64,000 bases of DNA, from NCBI RefSeq assembly GCF_015277815.1, contig NZ_CP063813.1, positions 744,001 through 808,000 on the forward strand, read 5' to 3'. The notes beneath the pieces are model-generated. The model saw only the letters and a list, made by a program, of their open reading frames with translations, made no database searches and was not told the DNA's origin. This DNA comes from Microbacterium atlanticum. GTDB taxonomy: Bacteria; Actinomycetota; Actinomycetes; Actinomycetales; Microbacteriaceae. The position numbers were made by a program, and so were the translations under genes. Of this stretch, positions 42,805 through 51,087 are shown piece by piece (the first letter of the stretch is position 1; each line of letters begins with the position of its first letter).

Positions 42805-44031
42805 ATGCGCCCCGCGCTCCACTTCACCCCTGCCTCCGGCTGGATCAACGACCCTCACGGCATCACCGTCCGCGACGGCCGGTACGAGGCTTTCTTCCAG
42901 CACGTCACCTCGGGAACGACGTGGGCGCCCGAGTGCCACTGGGGCCACGCGACCGGCCCGGATCTGCTCACGCTGCGGGAGGGCCCGGTCGCGATCGCCC
43001 CCGGCGACGGCGACGACGGCATCTGGACCGGATGCGTCGTGCACGACGGCGACGACGCCCGCGCGTTCTACACCGCGACGTCGGTTCCCGACTTCGGCAT
43101 CGGCCGGGTGCGCGTCGCGCGCCCGACGGACGCGTCGTGGAATGAGTGGACGAAGGGCGGCGTCGTCGTCGAGGCGCCGGCGGAGCTCGACCTCATCGCC
43201 TTCCGCGATCCGTTCATCCGGCGCGAGGGGGACGGCTGGCGCATGTTCGTCGGCGCCGCCGGCCGCGACGGCACCGCTCATGCGCTGACCTACACCTCGC
43301 CTGACCTGGACTCGTGGCAGTACGACGGCGTCGCCCTCCAGCGACACTCCGACGAGCGGGAGCCGGTGTGGATGGGTGCGCTGTGGGAGTGCCCCCAGAT
43401 CTTCGAGCTCGACGGCCGCGCCGCGATGGTGTCGTCGATCTGGGACGACGACGTGCTGCACTACGCCGCCTACGCGCTGGGCTCGTTCGCCGACGGCCGC
43501 TTCATCGCAGATCACTGGGAGCGGCTGACCTGGGGAGACAGCCTCTACGCGCCATCGCTGTTCACAGACGCGGATGGGATGCCGGCACTCACGTTCTGGC
43601 TGCGGGGTATCCAGGGCGACGGCTGGGCCGGCGCGCACAGCGTTCCGTACCGGCTGTCCATCGAGAACGGCCGGCTGGTCGCGCGGCCCCATCCGGATGT
43701 CGCGGCGCATCGGACGGCGGTTCGACCGGACGGTCGCGTCGACGGGCTCGCCGCAGACATCGAATGGGCGTGCCTCGAGGGGACGCTGACCATGGCGTCG
43801 GGCGGTGACCTCGTGGTGGCGATCGCGCGTGGAGGTGGGGGAGTCATCGTGACCACGGGGGCGGGGGAGACGTCGCTGCCTGCCGCGGGTGTGGTGCGCC
43901 TCATCGTGGATGGGCCGGTGCTCGAGGTGTCGTCGGACGCCGGTGTGTTCGCCGCCGCAGTGGAGCCGCGCGGGGGCGGGCTCGAGGTGTCGGCGACGGC
44001 GGGGGAGGTGCTGGTGTACGGGCTGGCGTGA
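42805..44031 (+). CDS. GH32 beta-fructosidase
   Basis: 408 residues. All three catalytic blocks are present: nucleophile Asp16 in WINDPHG, transition-state Asp135 in FRDPF and acid/base Glu195 in WECPQIF. A five-bladed propeller is followed by a C-terminal beta-sandwich. No signal peptide, so it acts inside the cell on imported sugar such as inulobiose, fructosyl oligomers or sucrose, releasing fructose. It starts 51 bases after the LacI stop and closes the operon. Confidence 0.93.
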   Translation: MRPALHFTPASGWINDPHGITVRDGRYEAFFQHVTSGTTWAPECHWGHATGPDLLTLREGPVAIAPGDGDDGIWTGCVVHDGDDARAFYTATSVPDFGIGRVRVARPTDASWNEWTKGGVVVEAPAELDLIAFRDPFIRREGDGWRMFVGAAGRDGTAHALTYTSPDLDSWQYDGVALQRHSDEREPVWMGALWECPQIFELDGRAAMVSSIWDDDVLHYAAYALGSFADGRFIADHWERLTWGDSLYAPSLFTDADGMPALTFWLRGIQGDGWAGAHSVPYRLSIENGRLVARPHPDVAAHRTAVRPDGRVDGLAADIEWACLEGTLTMASGGDLVVAIARGGGGVIVTTGAGETSLPAAGVVRLIVDGPVLEVSSDAGVFAAAVEPRGGGLEVSATAGEVLVYGLA

Positions 44032-44270
44032 CGCGGGGGCCTTGCAGCCTGCGGGGGAACGCCCTATCTGCGGTCAAGCGACGCGCTCACTGATGTCTGT
44101 CGGGCACGTGCGGCGGTGGCACAGGCGCTCATGTCAGAAGCGACCTCCCCGAATCGGCTAGCTGAGTCGTGGCGGAGCCCTGCAGGCGCGACACGGGCCC
44201 GCCGGGTTCGCGCCCGCGGGAGCTGGCCGGATCTCTTGTGGGAGAACGGCTCGACGAGTTGACTTGGGCC

Positions 44271-45653
44271 ATGTCAGCGACGGTGGGGTCGTCGGAACTG
44301 GCCGATCTCGGGTTGCCGCGCGTTGACGTGGACAGCCATCCACACGATCGGCTGGGGTTCCGCGCGCGGCTCTGGAGCGCGATAGGGGTGTTCCTCGCCG
44401 CCGGCGCCATCAGCGCATGCACCGCAGACGCTCCGAAAGCAGCGCCGACGAGCTCCTCAGCGACGGCCAGGGAGACGCCGACCAATGCCGACTGGAGCGC
44501 GCAGGCCGATGTGATGAGCCCGCTCCTGATCGACGCGGTCGCGCCTGCGCCGATACCCGTGCGGGGATCGGACGAGAACTTCCACGTCGCCTACGAATTG
44601 ACGGTCCTGAACTTCTCCCCGCGGCCCGCCGTGCTCACATCTGTGGAGACGCTCGCACCCGACGGCAGCAGGGTGGCAAGCTTGTCGCAAGACGATATCG
44701 CCGCGCGAATGATGGTCGTCGCCGATTACGGCTCCGCGGCATCCGCTGCCGACGGCGCGAGCGCCGCGCTGTGGATCCCGCCAGGAAAGACGGCGTTGCT
44801 GGTGCTCGATGACGTGTACGAGACCCGCGAGGCCATCCCGGCATCGGTCACACACCAGATCAGCGCATCCTTTGGGTCGGCGGAGTCGGGAGTGGGCGGC
44901 ATCGCTGTGCTGTGGCCTGACGAGGTCTCGCAATCCGGCGGAACCATGACCATCTCGAATGAGGAGCCGGTGGTGGTCGGCGCCCCGCTTCGCGGGCAGG
45001 GATGGCTGATCTCCAACGCATGCTGCACCCTCAACGGGCATCGCAACGTCCTTCTGCCGGTGGGCGGCCGTATCAATGGTGCCGAGCGATTCGCGATCGA
45101 TGCGAGCCGAATCGACGTGGCATCGACCCGCGCGAGGGGGTACGAAGCCCTCGTCGAGGTCGACGGCGACCCTGACGACAACGAGAGCTATCGCGCGTAC
45201 GGCGCCCCGGTGCTCGCGGTCGCGGACGCGACCGTGGTCGCCGTGCACAGCACCGACCCGGACACTGCCCCAGGAACTCTGCCCCTCGGCCCCGGCTTCA
45301 CCCTGGCCAACCTCGGGGGCAACCTCATCGCTCTCGAACTCGTCCCCGACCTTTTCGCCGTCTATTATCACCTCGTCCCCGGCTCTCCGACTGTTCGGGT
45401 CGGTGACACCGTGACCAAGGGACAGGAGATCGCGCGGCTCGGCAACTCCGGCAACTCCTCTGCCGCGCACTTGCACTTTCAGCTGAGCCGCACCCCCCTG
45501 ATCTTCTCGTCGGAAAGCGTGCCGTACGTCTTCGAAGAATTCACCGTCGTCGGATCCATCGACGCGGACTCGGGTGAGTTGATCGACGAGCCGCCCCCCG
45601 GACCACGCGAGAATGCACTGCCCCTTGCCCTGACCATCCTCGACTTTCCTTGA
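44271..45653 (+). CDS. M23-like metallopeptidase lipoprotein
   Basis: 460 residues from ATG 44271. An unusually long leader (50 residues) precedes lipobox ISAC with Cys50. The middle (about 75-270) is a beta-rich domain with no known name. The C-terminal M23 domain has NGHRNVLLPVGG and ERFAIDASRID as first zinc box region, GNLIALEL and SAAHLHFQL with the HxH motif. It could cut peptidoglycan peptides or be a non-catalytic relative. A frame extension upstream to 44169 is less likely. No operon partner; the 240 bases before it show no promoter I can support. Confidence 0.75.
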   Translation: MSATVGSSELADLGLPRVDVDSHPHDRLGFRARLWSAIGVFLAAGAISACTADAPKAAPTSSSATARETPTNADWSAQADVMSPLLIDAVAPAPIPVRGSDENFHVAYELTVLNFSPRPAVLTSVETLAPDGSRVASLSQDDIAARMMVVADYGSAASAADGASAALWIPPGKTALLVLDDVYETREAIPASVTHQISASFGSAESGVGGIAVLWPDEVSQSGGTMTISNEEPVVVGAPLRGQGWLISNACCTLNGHRNVLLPVGGRINGAERFAIDASRIDVASTRARGYEALVEVDGDPDDNESYRAYGAPVLAVADATVVAVHSTDPDTAPGTLPLGPGFTLANLGGNLIALELVPDLFAVYYHLVPGSPTVRVGDTVTKGQEIARLGNSGNSSAAHLHFQLSRTPLIFSSESVPYVFEEFTVVGSIDADSGELIDEPPPGPRENALPLALTILDFP

Positions 45654-45777
45654 ATGAGGAGCGCGCGTCCAGACCGCCTCGCGGCGGTTGGGACGCGCAG
45701 AGTGGCGCACACCAGGAAACGCAACGGGCGGCCGGCCAGACCGAATACAGAGGATCCGCGAGTGGGCACAGCACGGT

Positions 45778-46584
45778 TCAGTTTGACGCGGCGTCCCAGA
45801 GCCCGATTCGGTCCGAGAAGTCGCTGGCGATGCGGCCGACAACGCCGTCTTCAGACAGCGCCTCGGCCACGTCTTGCGCACGAGCCGGCGCTTCTTCGCT
45901 CCACCTGAACAGCGTGTAGAGGTCTGACGCAAGCTCGGGGCGGTGCGCGCGCCAGTGAGCGGCGGCAGTGCCGCAGTCCGTCGTCCACGTGCTCTCAGTG
46001 ATGCTGACCAGTCCTGCGGCCGCGCGCAGCGTCTTCCGGCCGATCTGTTTGGCCAGGAAAGGAAGACCTTCGCGGCGTCCCCGGCGCCACCGGGTGAGCG
46101 CGCGTTGGATGTCACCGTTGAATCCGCGTGCCGCACGGGCGTCCCCGAGGAAGTTCACGGCCTGCACGGGCGACTCGCCCACCAGGGGGACGCAGTAGTG
46201 CCGGAAGAAGACGCGGTTGCCGTAGGCCTCATCGCCCGCCTCTTCGTAGTCGCGGCGCATTGCTGTGCCGACCGCGACCTCTCGACAGATCGACCGGTAG
46301 GCCATCGAGAGCTCGCGGGCCAGCGCTTCCGCATGCCCAGGATCCACACCTACCGCGACGAGATCAACATCCGACCGGCCAGGCTGCGCCATTCCCGTCG
46401 CGACGGAACCATAGAGCAGCAGCGCGACATCCGAAGCCGAAGCCGCGGCGGCGCCCCGACGAAGACTATCGAAGGCTGCTATTGCATCGACGATGACCGG
46501 CTCGAATGCCAGCGGGACCCTCGCGCGCGAGACTCCCGTCCGGATGAAGCCGTCCTTCGTCAGTCCCTCACCAGGATCGCGCAT
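45778..46584 (-). CDS. Nucleotidyltransferase-domain protein
   Basis: 268 residues. The pol beta-type nucleotidyltransferase motif is LLLYGSVATGMAQPGRSDVD (Gly-Ser-X10-Ser-Asp-X-Asp). The C-terminal 150 residues are helical and contain HYCVPLVGESPVQAVNFLG. Families with this motif include aminoglycoside adenylyltransferases and MNT antitoxins, but no HEPN partner gene is present. TATCGT seven bases before ATG 46584 suggests a leaderless message; GTG 46626 with GGAGG close by is an alternative start. Confidence 0.75.
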   Translation of the reverse strand: MRDPGEGLTKDGFIRTGVSRARVPLAFEPVIVDAIAAFDSLRRGAAAASASDVALLLYGSVATGMAQPGRSDVDLVAVGVDPGHAEALARELSMAYRSICREVAVGTAMRRDYEEAGDEAYGNRVFFRHYCVPLVGESPVQAVNFLGDARAARGFNGDIQRALTRWRRGRREGLPFLAKQIGRKTLRAAAGLVSITESTWTTDCGTAAAHWRAHRPELASDLYTLFRWSEEAPARAQDVAEALSEDGVVGRIASDFSDRIGLWDAASN

Positions 46585-46761
46585 ACCCGGGACGATAGCG
46601 ACTGGGTCTGCGCCTTCCCTATCCACGCCTCCGCTCTCGGGTTGAGGGAGTCGCAGCGATCGTCCTCAGCCACTCAAGGCCAGTGTGTCGACCGTCGGTG
46701 ACGTTCGACAGGCTCATTGCGGAGGTCGGCGCCTCACGGATCGTCGCCGTGGCGATCGCCT

Positions 46762-47205
46762 TCACCTCGGCAAGCGTTCGCCATCGGCGGGCGCGGAAGT
46801 CGGAGTCAGCACGATGAGGGGACTGTGCGCGATCATCTCGTCGACATCGTCTCTGCGCCATCGGCGTGCGGCAGCCTCGATGAGCGGCCGAGCTTCCTCG
46901 GGATCGGTGATCACCCGCGCCGTGGCGGGGATGTCCGCCTCGATGCCCTTCTTCAGAGGCACGATGACGTGGGGGTCGGCTGTGATGTTGTGTATCCAGT
47001 CCCTGGTGCGGTCTCGACGCGGCATCCCGGTGATGAACAGCACACCGTCCTCCTCGTGCAGGAAGATCTCGATGCGGCGGGGCAGCCCGCTACGGCGGCC
47101 GGTGGTGGTCAAATCGATGAGCTGACTTCGGTACAAGGCGGTGCTGACGTCGTTGTCCACACCCGTTGCAGCAATCTCGCTGCTGCTCGCATTCCCCACC
47201 ATCAA
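46762..47205 (-). CDS. Deazaflavin (F420)-dependent nitroreductase-family protein (DUF385)
   Basis: 147 residues with the family pattern LTTTGRRSGLPRRIEIFLHE, DGVLFITGMPRRDRTRDWIH and NITADPHVIVPLKKG. Proteins of this split beta-barrel family bind F420 or heme and reduce small molecules; the substrate is unknown. The start at ATG 47205 is uncertain; GTG codons near residue 16 (VDNDV) are alternatives. No clear neighbour relation. Confidence 0.8.
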   Translation of the reverse strand: MMVGNASSSEIAATGVDNDVSTALYRSQLIDLTTTGRRSGLPRRIEIFLHEEDGVLFITGMPRRDRTRDWIHNITADPHVIVPLKKGIEADIPATARVITDPEEARPLIEAAARRWRRDDVDEMIAHSPLIVLTPTSAPADGERLPR

Positions 47206-47285
47206 CTTGATCGCCGCGCCGCGCCGCGCCGCGCCGGTCGTCGAGCAGCGCGCATCGGCTCACTCAACGGCGATAGCGTTTGGGG

Positions 47286-47468
47286 GTGAACTTCTCCGCC
47301 GTGGCAATCTACATCGCAGCTCTCCTCCTGACTGGTGTCGCCATGGCGGTCTTCGGGACGCTGCTCCCGCTCGGCGGCGGGTCGACCGTCGCGCTCGTAG
47401 GCGCCGCCGCGATCGGCGCCGCCCTGGTTCTCATCGGCATCAGGATGATGAAGCCGGACGAGCGATAG
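47286..47468 (+). CDS. Small two-helix membrane protein
   Basis: 60 residues from GTG 47286 with GGGG upstream. Two hydrophobic helices (AIYIAALLLTGVAMAVFG and VALVGAAAIGAALVLIGI) are joined by a short Gly loop and followed by a charged end. No family recognised. It is followed after nine bases by the lipoprotein gene and may share its transcript. Confidence 0.6.
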   Translation: MNFSAVAIYIAALLLTGVAMAVFGTLLPLGGGSTVALVGAAAIGAALVLIGIRMMKPDER

Positions 47469-47477
47469 CCGGTCCTC

Positions 47478-47963
47478 ATGCGGTCAATGTTCTCCCCCTA
47501 CAGTGGCAAGGTGGCTCGTCCGGCTCGCGGAATCCTGATTGCGATGGCAGTGATGGTCTTGGCCGGCTGTTCAAGCGGGGACGGGCGCGTGGGTGGGGCT
47601 GCTCCGCCAGTCGGCGAACCGGCGGAGGTGAGCCCTTCGGCAGCGACCGACACGGTCACCGATGTTCCCTCGGGCGAGCTCGTGGGGGCGTACATCGCCG
47701 CACAGCTCGAGCAGCCCACACTCGAAGAAGCGTGCGTGAAGGACGCAATCGGCTGGGCCTGCAACGTCAGCTCCATCGACCCGTTGAACGACACCGAGAT
47801 GAGAGTAACGATCACCGAGCTGTCGCCGGGGGTCAAAGGGGTCGGCGTCGCGATGGCATTCCGGAACTTCGCCTCGACGGGCTCGGACGCGCCGATGCCG
47901 CACTTGGTCCGCGTGGTCGTCGTGAATGAAGTCGGAGAGGAAGTCGGCCGCACCGACCATTAG
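47478..47963 (+). CDS. Lipoprotein of unknown function
   Basis: 161 residues with signal and lipobox VLAGC (Cys31). The mature part has a Pro/Ala/Thr linker and then a beta-type domain with a cysteine pair (EEACVKD, GWACNVS) and strands [14 protein letters not shown] and [16 protein letters not shown]. The stop lies inside the next, collagen-like ORF (+1 frame), with 38 bases of overlap. This arrangement raises the possibility of a frameshifted fusion, a lipid-anchored collagen-like protein. Confidence 0.75.
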   Translation: MRSMFSPYSGKVARPARGILIAMAVMVLAGCSSGDGRVGGAAPPVGEPAEVSPSAATDTVTDVPSGELVGAYIAAQLEQPTLEEACVKDAIGWACNVSSIDPLNDTEMRVTITELSPGVKGVGVAMAFRNFASTGSDAPMPHLVRVVVVNEVGEEVGRTDH

Positions 47964-48618
47964 CGCCGGCCCGATGGGACCAGCCGGACCTCAGGGCGAG
48001 CCCGGACCCGCCGGACCGGCGGGCGCCCAGGGTGAGACCGGCCCCGCGGGTCCCCCCGGCGTCACAGGACCTCAGGGTGATCCTGGGCCGGCCGGACCGG
48101 CCGGTGCGCAAGGAGAGGTCGGACCCATCGGCCCTCCAGGTCCGATCGGCCCTGCCGGACCGGAAGGGAGCGGCGTCGATTCCCTTCAGGACTTGGTCGG
48201 ACTTAGCTGCGGGCCCGGGGGAAGCGGTACCACCTCGTTGAGCACCGCCAGCGTCAGCCCGCAAGGAGTCACCACTGTCAACCTCACCTGCGTGCCGGCT
48301 CAGCTCAACGGGCTTCTGACAGTCCATGTCCGTCCGGGCGCAGGTGGACCGCTGGGCGTCGACCCGCCGACTGCCAGCGTCACCTTGACCGCGGCCGGTC
48401 TCGGTACTCAAACGTGCACGACTACCAGCGGTGGCGGCAGTGCCAGTTGCACGTTCGGATTCCCTGTCGGCACGATCGTTACCGTCACCGGCCAGAACCT
48501 GATATCGATCTCGGGCGACGTCTCCTGCACGCGCGACCAGATCGTCGCGGGCACCTGCCAGCTGACGATGGAGAGCAGCGGGGCTATCACCGCACAGGGA
48601 CGGGACCTAGTCGGCTAG
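47926..48618 (+). CDS. Collagen-like repeat protein without signal peptide
   Basis: 230 residues. About 23 consecutive Gly-X-Y triplets (residues 15-83) are rich in GPA, GPQ, GEP and GAQ. The C-terminal 145 residues contain cysteines (LSCGPG, LTCVP, TCTTT, ASCTF, SCTRD, GTCQL) and look like a secreted beta-sandwich. No signal or membrane segment precedes the repeat, although such proteins are normally exported. The ORF overlaps the lipoprotein end in another frame, so export may depend on a ribosomal or genomic frameshift joining the two. Otherwise it is a 5'-truncated gene. Confidence 0.7.
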   Translation: MKSERKSAAPTISAGPMGPAGPQGEPGPAGPAGAQGETGPAGPPGVTGPQGDPGPAGPAGAQGEVGPIGPPGPIGPAGPEGSGVDSLQDLVGLSCGPGGSGTTSLSTASVSPQGVTTVNLTCVPAQLNGLLTVHVRPGAGGPLGVDPPTASVTLTAAGLGTQTCTTTSGGGSASCTFGFPVGTIVTVTGQNLISISGDVSCTRDQIVAGTCQLTMESSGAITAQGRDLVG

Positions 48619-48640
48619 AGAGCGGCCCAGCGGTATCCAC

Positions 48641-48687
48641 CAGTTCAGTGGCCCGGCAGCTGCGCGAGGAGTTCAGCGACTGAACTG
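48641..48687. repeat. 9-bp inverted repeat with wide loop
   Basis: CAGTTCAGT (48641-48649) and ACTGAACTG (48679-48687) are perfect complements with 29 bases between, and a third GTTCAG lies inside the loop. It follows the collagen-like gene and may act as a weak terminator or be the remains of an integration site. Confidence 0.45.
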
Positions 48688-48734
48688 TGAAGGCCGATGT
48701 GCGCGAACCGCCCAGGCACGTCTGTGGGCTGGGA

Positions 48735-48810
48735 TGGACGCGACGGCGGGAGTCGAACCCGCAGCGCTGCCGGGTATGAACCGGAGCCCGGGACCGCCCG
48801 GACCGCCGCG
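48735..48810 (-). tRNA. tRNA-like element, CAU anticodon (tRNA-Met-like)
   Basis: 76 nt on the minus strand. Acceptor arm of seven pairs (CGCGGCG with CGTCGCG), encoded TCCA end, perfect T arm GCGGG-TTCGACT-CCCGC, and anticodon loop TTCATAC with U33 and A37. The D arm is poor: a short loop, no U at position 8 and no A at 14, and the top anticodon pair is mismatched. It may be a divergent or decayed tRNA, or a tRNA-like insertion remnant. It borders the accessory stretch on its left. Confidence 0.45.
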
Positions 48811-48932
48811 ATGACCCCACGCTAGGCGCGAATCGCACCCACCGCTCGTGAGTGTCAGAGCGTGTCGGACGGTGACGAGATGTGACGCGGCCGGCCGCGT
48901 GGCTCAGCACGCGGCGGTGGAGGCATCCGTCA

Positions 48933-49463
48933 TCAGTGTCCGTCGTGGGTGACGATCGGCAGCACGGTGCCGTCGGCATCGAGGAGAGCCGCGCCCTGGC
49001 ATGCACCCAACGCCGGTACGACGACCACCGTGACGACGGCGGCTGCCGCGACCAGGCTCCAGAGACTCGTCCGCCCGGACGGATGACGCCGGGCCCACAC
49101 GATGCCGCACGCGACCACCACTCCGAGCGCGATGAGCAGGCCGATGGCGAAGACGCTCGCGCGCCCCGGCTCGGTCGCGAGCAACGTCAGCGCCGTAACC
49201 ATCCCCGCCGACACGCCGGCGACTGCCCGCCGCGGCGCCAGCGTGCGACCCAGGGCGAGGCTGGCCGCGCCCCAGGCGAGCGCAGCCAGCCCCACCACGA
49301 CAGAGATGACGCCGAGCACCCGCGACAGCGTGTCGGCCTGTGCCGCCACGGTCGCGGCGGCACCGAGCGCGACTGCAACCAGGCCGAAGCCCCACGCGGC
49401 GACCGGCACCCACGACGGGGCACGGGTGACCGCGCGCTCCGTCGCGGGTGCCTCGAGTCGCAT
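48933..49463 (-). CDS. Multi-pass membrane protein of unknown function
   Basis: 176 residues with about five transmembrane helices (WVPVAAWGFGLVAVALGAAA, VLGVISVVVGLAALAWGAAS, and three later). The C-terminus ends GACQGAALLDADGTVLPIVT after a TM segment with cysteine, so the last part may be outside. ATG 49463 comes two bases after the stop of the DUF4383 gene, so both are one operon. No family identified. Confidence 0.7.
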   Translation of the reverse strand: MRLEAPATERAVTRAPSWVPVAAWGFGLVAVALGAAATVAAQADTLSRVLGVISVVVGLAALAWGAASLALGRTLAPRRAVAGVSAGMVTALTLLATEPGRASVFAIGLLIALGVVVACGIVWARRHPSGRTSLWSLVAAAAVVTVVVVPALGACQGAALLDADGTVLPIVTHDGH

Positions 49464-49465
49464 GA

Positions 49466-49873
49466 TCACGCGGTGGCGACGCGGGACGAGCGTTCGGCAG
49501 CGAGTCCGACGCCGAGCAGCACGAGGGCGCTGGCCAGGTGCAGGAAGTGGTCGGGCGCGTTCAGCGCGAGGATGTTCGCCGGCGTGCCGACGAGGAAGAA
49601 GCCGACCAGCCCGAGCAGCAGGTACGCGGCCCCCACGGTGATGTTCACGATCTTGGCGGGACGCGCGCCGCGCAGGCCGGCGGCGAGCAGCGCCGCGCCG
49701 ATCAAGAGGTGCGCCACGTTGTGGAGCGGGTTCACCTCGAAGATGCCGAGCAGGAGCCCGCCCTCGGTGGCGACGAAGCCGACGCCCTGCGTGAACGCGA
49801 ACCCGAGCAGGCCCACGAGAAGGTAGACGGCGCCGAAGACCGTGGCGACGATGCGGTTCGGTGAAGAGCCCAT
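49466..49873 (-). CDS. DUF4383 family membrane protein
   Basis: 135 residues with four transmembrane helices: ATVFGAVYLLVGLLGFAF, HLLIGAALLAAGLRGARPAK, ITVGAAYLLLGLVGFFLVGT and ASALVLLGVGLAAE. The phrase EVNPLHNVAHLLIGA is the DUF4383 signature. Function unknown. ATG 49873 has GAGAGG seven bases upstream, but that site is part of a stem (49878-49923) that could block ribosome access. Confidence 0.85.
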   Translation of the reverse strand: MGSSPNRIVATVFGAVYLLVGLLGFAFTQGVGFVATEGGLLLGIFEVNPLHNVAHLLIGAALLAAGLRGARPAKIVNITVGAAYLLLGLVGFFLVGTPANILALNAPDHFLHLASALVLLGVGLAAERSSRVATA

Positions 49874-49877
49874 AGTG

Positions 49878-49923
49878 AGACCTCTCTGTTGTCAACGGCG
49901 ATCTGCCGTGCTGTGAGAGGTCT
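49878..49923 (-). promoter_or_regulatory. Leader hairpin covering the ribosome-binding site of the DUF4383 gene
   Basis: In the minus-strand mRNA, AGACCTCTC (49915-49923) pairs perfectly with GAGAGGTCT (49878-49886), which contains the ribosome-binding site GAGAGG. An inner 5-bp stem (49895-49899 with 49905-49909) stacks inside. The ribosome-binding site would be hidden unless the helix opens. Temperature, ligand or small-RNA control would fit; the signal is unknown. Confidence 0.6.
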
Positions 49924-50033
49924 TCGAGGCGGGCTCGGAATCGGATGGGATGCCGCGGCGGACGTCACCGGCCAGCCGGCCGAGTGCCGCGCTGACGTCG
50001 GGTCATACCGCCGGGACGGCGGGTGAGGTGATG

Positions 50034-50189
50034 CTAGATCTCGAAGTCGTCGACGGCGTCATCGTCGCGGTCGAGCATGGCCGGCGAAGCCTCGGATTCG
50101 ATGCTGTCGTCGGGGTGCTCTGACTCGGCCGCGGTCGTGGTGTCGGGCTCAGGGCCGGGCTCTTGCGGGGGCAGGGTTGCGTCGGTCAT
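50034..50189 (-). CDS. Small acidic protein (51 aa)
   Basis: 51 residues, nearly one third Asp/Glu: it starts MTDATLPPQEPGPEPD and ends DRDDDAVDDFEI. GGAGG stands one base before the ATG. Similar acidic, disordered small proteins occur in related genomes, but I cannot name a function. It follows the methyltransferase gene by about 85 bases on the same strand. Confidence 0.5.
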   Translation of the reverse strand: MTDATLPPQEPGPEPDTTTAAESEHPDDSIESEASPAMLDRDDDAVDDFEI

Positions 50190-50274
50190 GCCTCCAGTCC
50201 ACGAGACGGCGTCGAACCGCGCAAACGGGTTGACGAGCTCGCCGGAGTCTGAGCGAGCCGCTCCGCGGGACGGG

Positions 50275-51054
50275 TCAGCCGGCCTTGCGGACCGTCCACA
50301 CGTGCTCGCTCGGGTAGTCCCGCGCCCAGTCCGCGGTGATGCCCGACTTCGTGCCGACGGCGTCGGCCGGCGCCTGGATCTCGGCGAAGTCGACGACCTC
50401 GAACCCGGTCGAGCGGAAGAGCCGGATCCACGCCGAGAAGGGCAGCGAGAACTCGATGCCGCCCGGGTCGTCGGCGGCATCCCGCCAGTCGAGGCGGTGG
50501 TCGCCGAAGTAGGGACGCTCGAGCGTCCGCGGGATCGGGAACGAACCGTCGAGTGGCGAGCACACGCTCACGAGGTGGTGCGTGCCGAGGAACACGAGCG
50601 TCCCACCGGGTCGGAGCAGGCGGTGGGCCTCGGGGATCCACCGGTACGGGTCGGCCCAGATCGCCGCGCCGTACTCGCTGATCGCGAAGTCGAACGACTC
50701 GTCCGGCTTCGGCACCGCCTCGGCGTTGCCGTGAATGAGCTCCAGCGCGACGCCGTGCTGCTGCGCGAGGCGCTCGGCGGTGCGCAGCTGCTCGAGCGAG
50801 TTGTCGATGCCCGTGACCACCGCTCCGCGTCGGGCCATCCACGCCGACACGTACGCCGTGCCGCAGCCCAGCTCGATCGCCTGCAGTCCGGTCATGTCGT
50901 CGGGCAGCAGATGCAGCTCGCTCTCGGGAATGCCCCACGAGCCCCACGCCGGCTCGGCCTGGTTCCACGAGCGCTCACCCGCCTCGACCCACTCGTGGGC
51001 CATGCCGTCCCAGTACTCGCGGTTGACAGCGACATGCTCGGGGAGTTCGGCCAC
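50275..51054 (-). CDS. Class I SAM-dependent methyltransferase
   Basis: 259 residues. SAM-binding motif I IELGCGTAYVSAWMARRGA, motif II acidic loop VVTGIDNSLEQL and motif III FDFAISEYGAAIWAD, then RLLRPGGTLVFLG. N-terminus NREYWDGMAHEWVEAGERSW is typical of small-molecule (UbiE/BioC-like) methyltransferases. Substrate unknown. It starts 33 bases after the saccharopine-dehydrogenase-like gene stop, so co-transcription is possible. Confidence 0.9.
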   Translation of the reverse strand: MAELPEHVAVNREYWDGMAHEWVEAGERSWNQAEPAWGSWGIPESELHLLPDDMTGLQAIELGCGTAYVSAWMARRGAVVTGIDNSLEQLRTAERLAQQHGVALELIHGNAEAVPKPDESFDFAISEYGAAIWADPYRWIPEAHRLLRPGGTLVFLGTHHLVSVCSPLDGSFPIPRTLERPYFGDHRLDWRDAADDPGGIEFSLPFSAWIRLFRSTGFEVVDFAEIQAPADAVGTKSGITADWARDYPSEHVWTVRKAG

Positions 51055-51087
51055 CCCGCGAGACTACCGCGGCGCTCCGGGCTCCGG

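Noticed and set aside
37175..44031. ABC ATPase gene expected in the fructan operon
   Set aside because: All frames between the permeases and GH32 were read; no Walker motifs occur, so a shared ATPase elsewhere is assumed.
45778..46584. Nucleotidyltransferase as the antitoxin of a HEPN/MNT pair
   Set aside because: No HEPN-type ORF lies on either side and the protein is much longer than MNT antitoxins.
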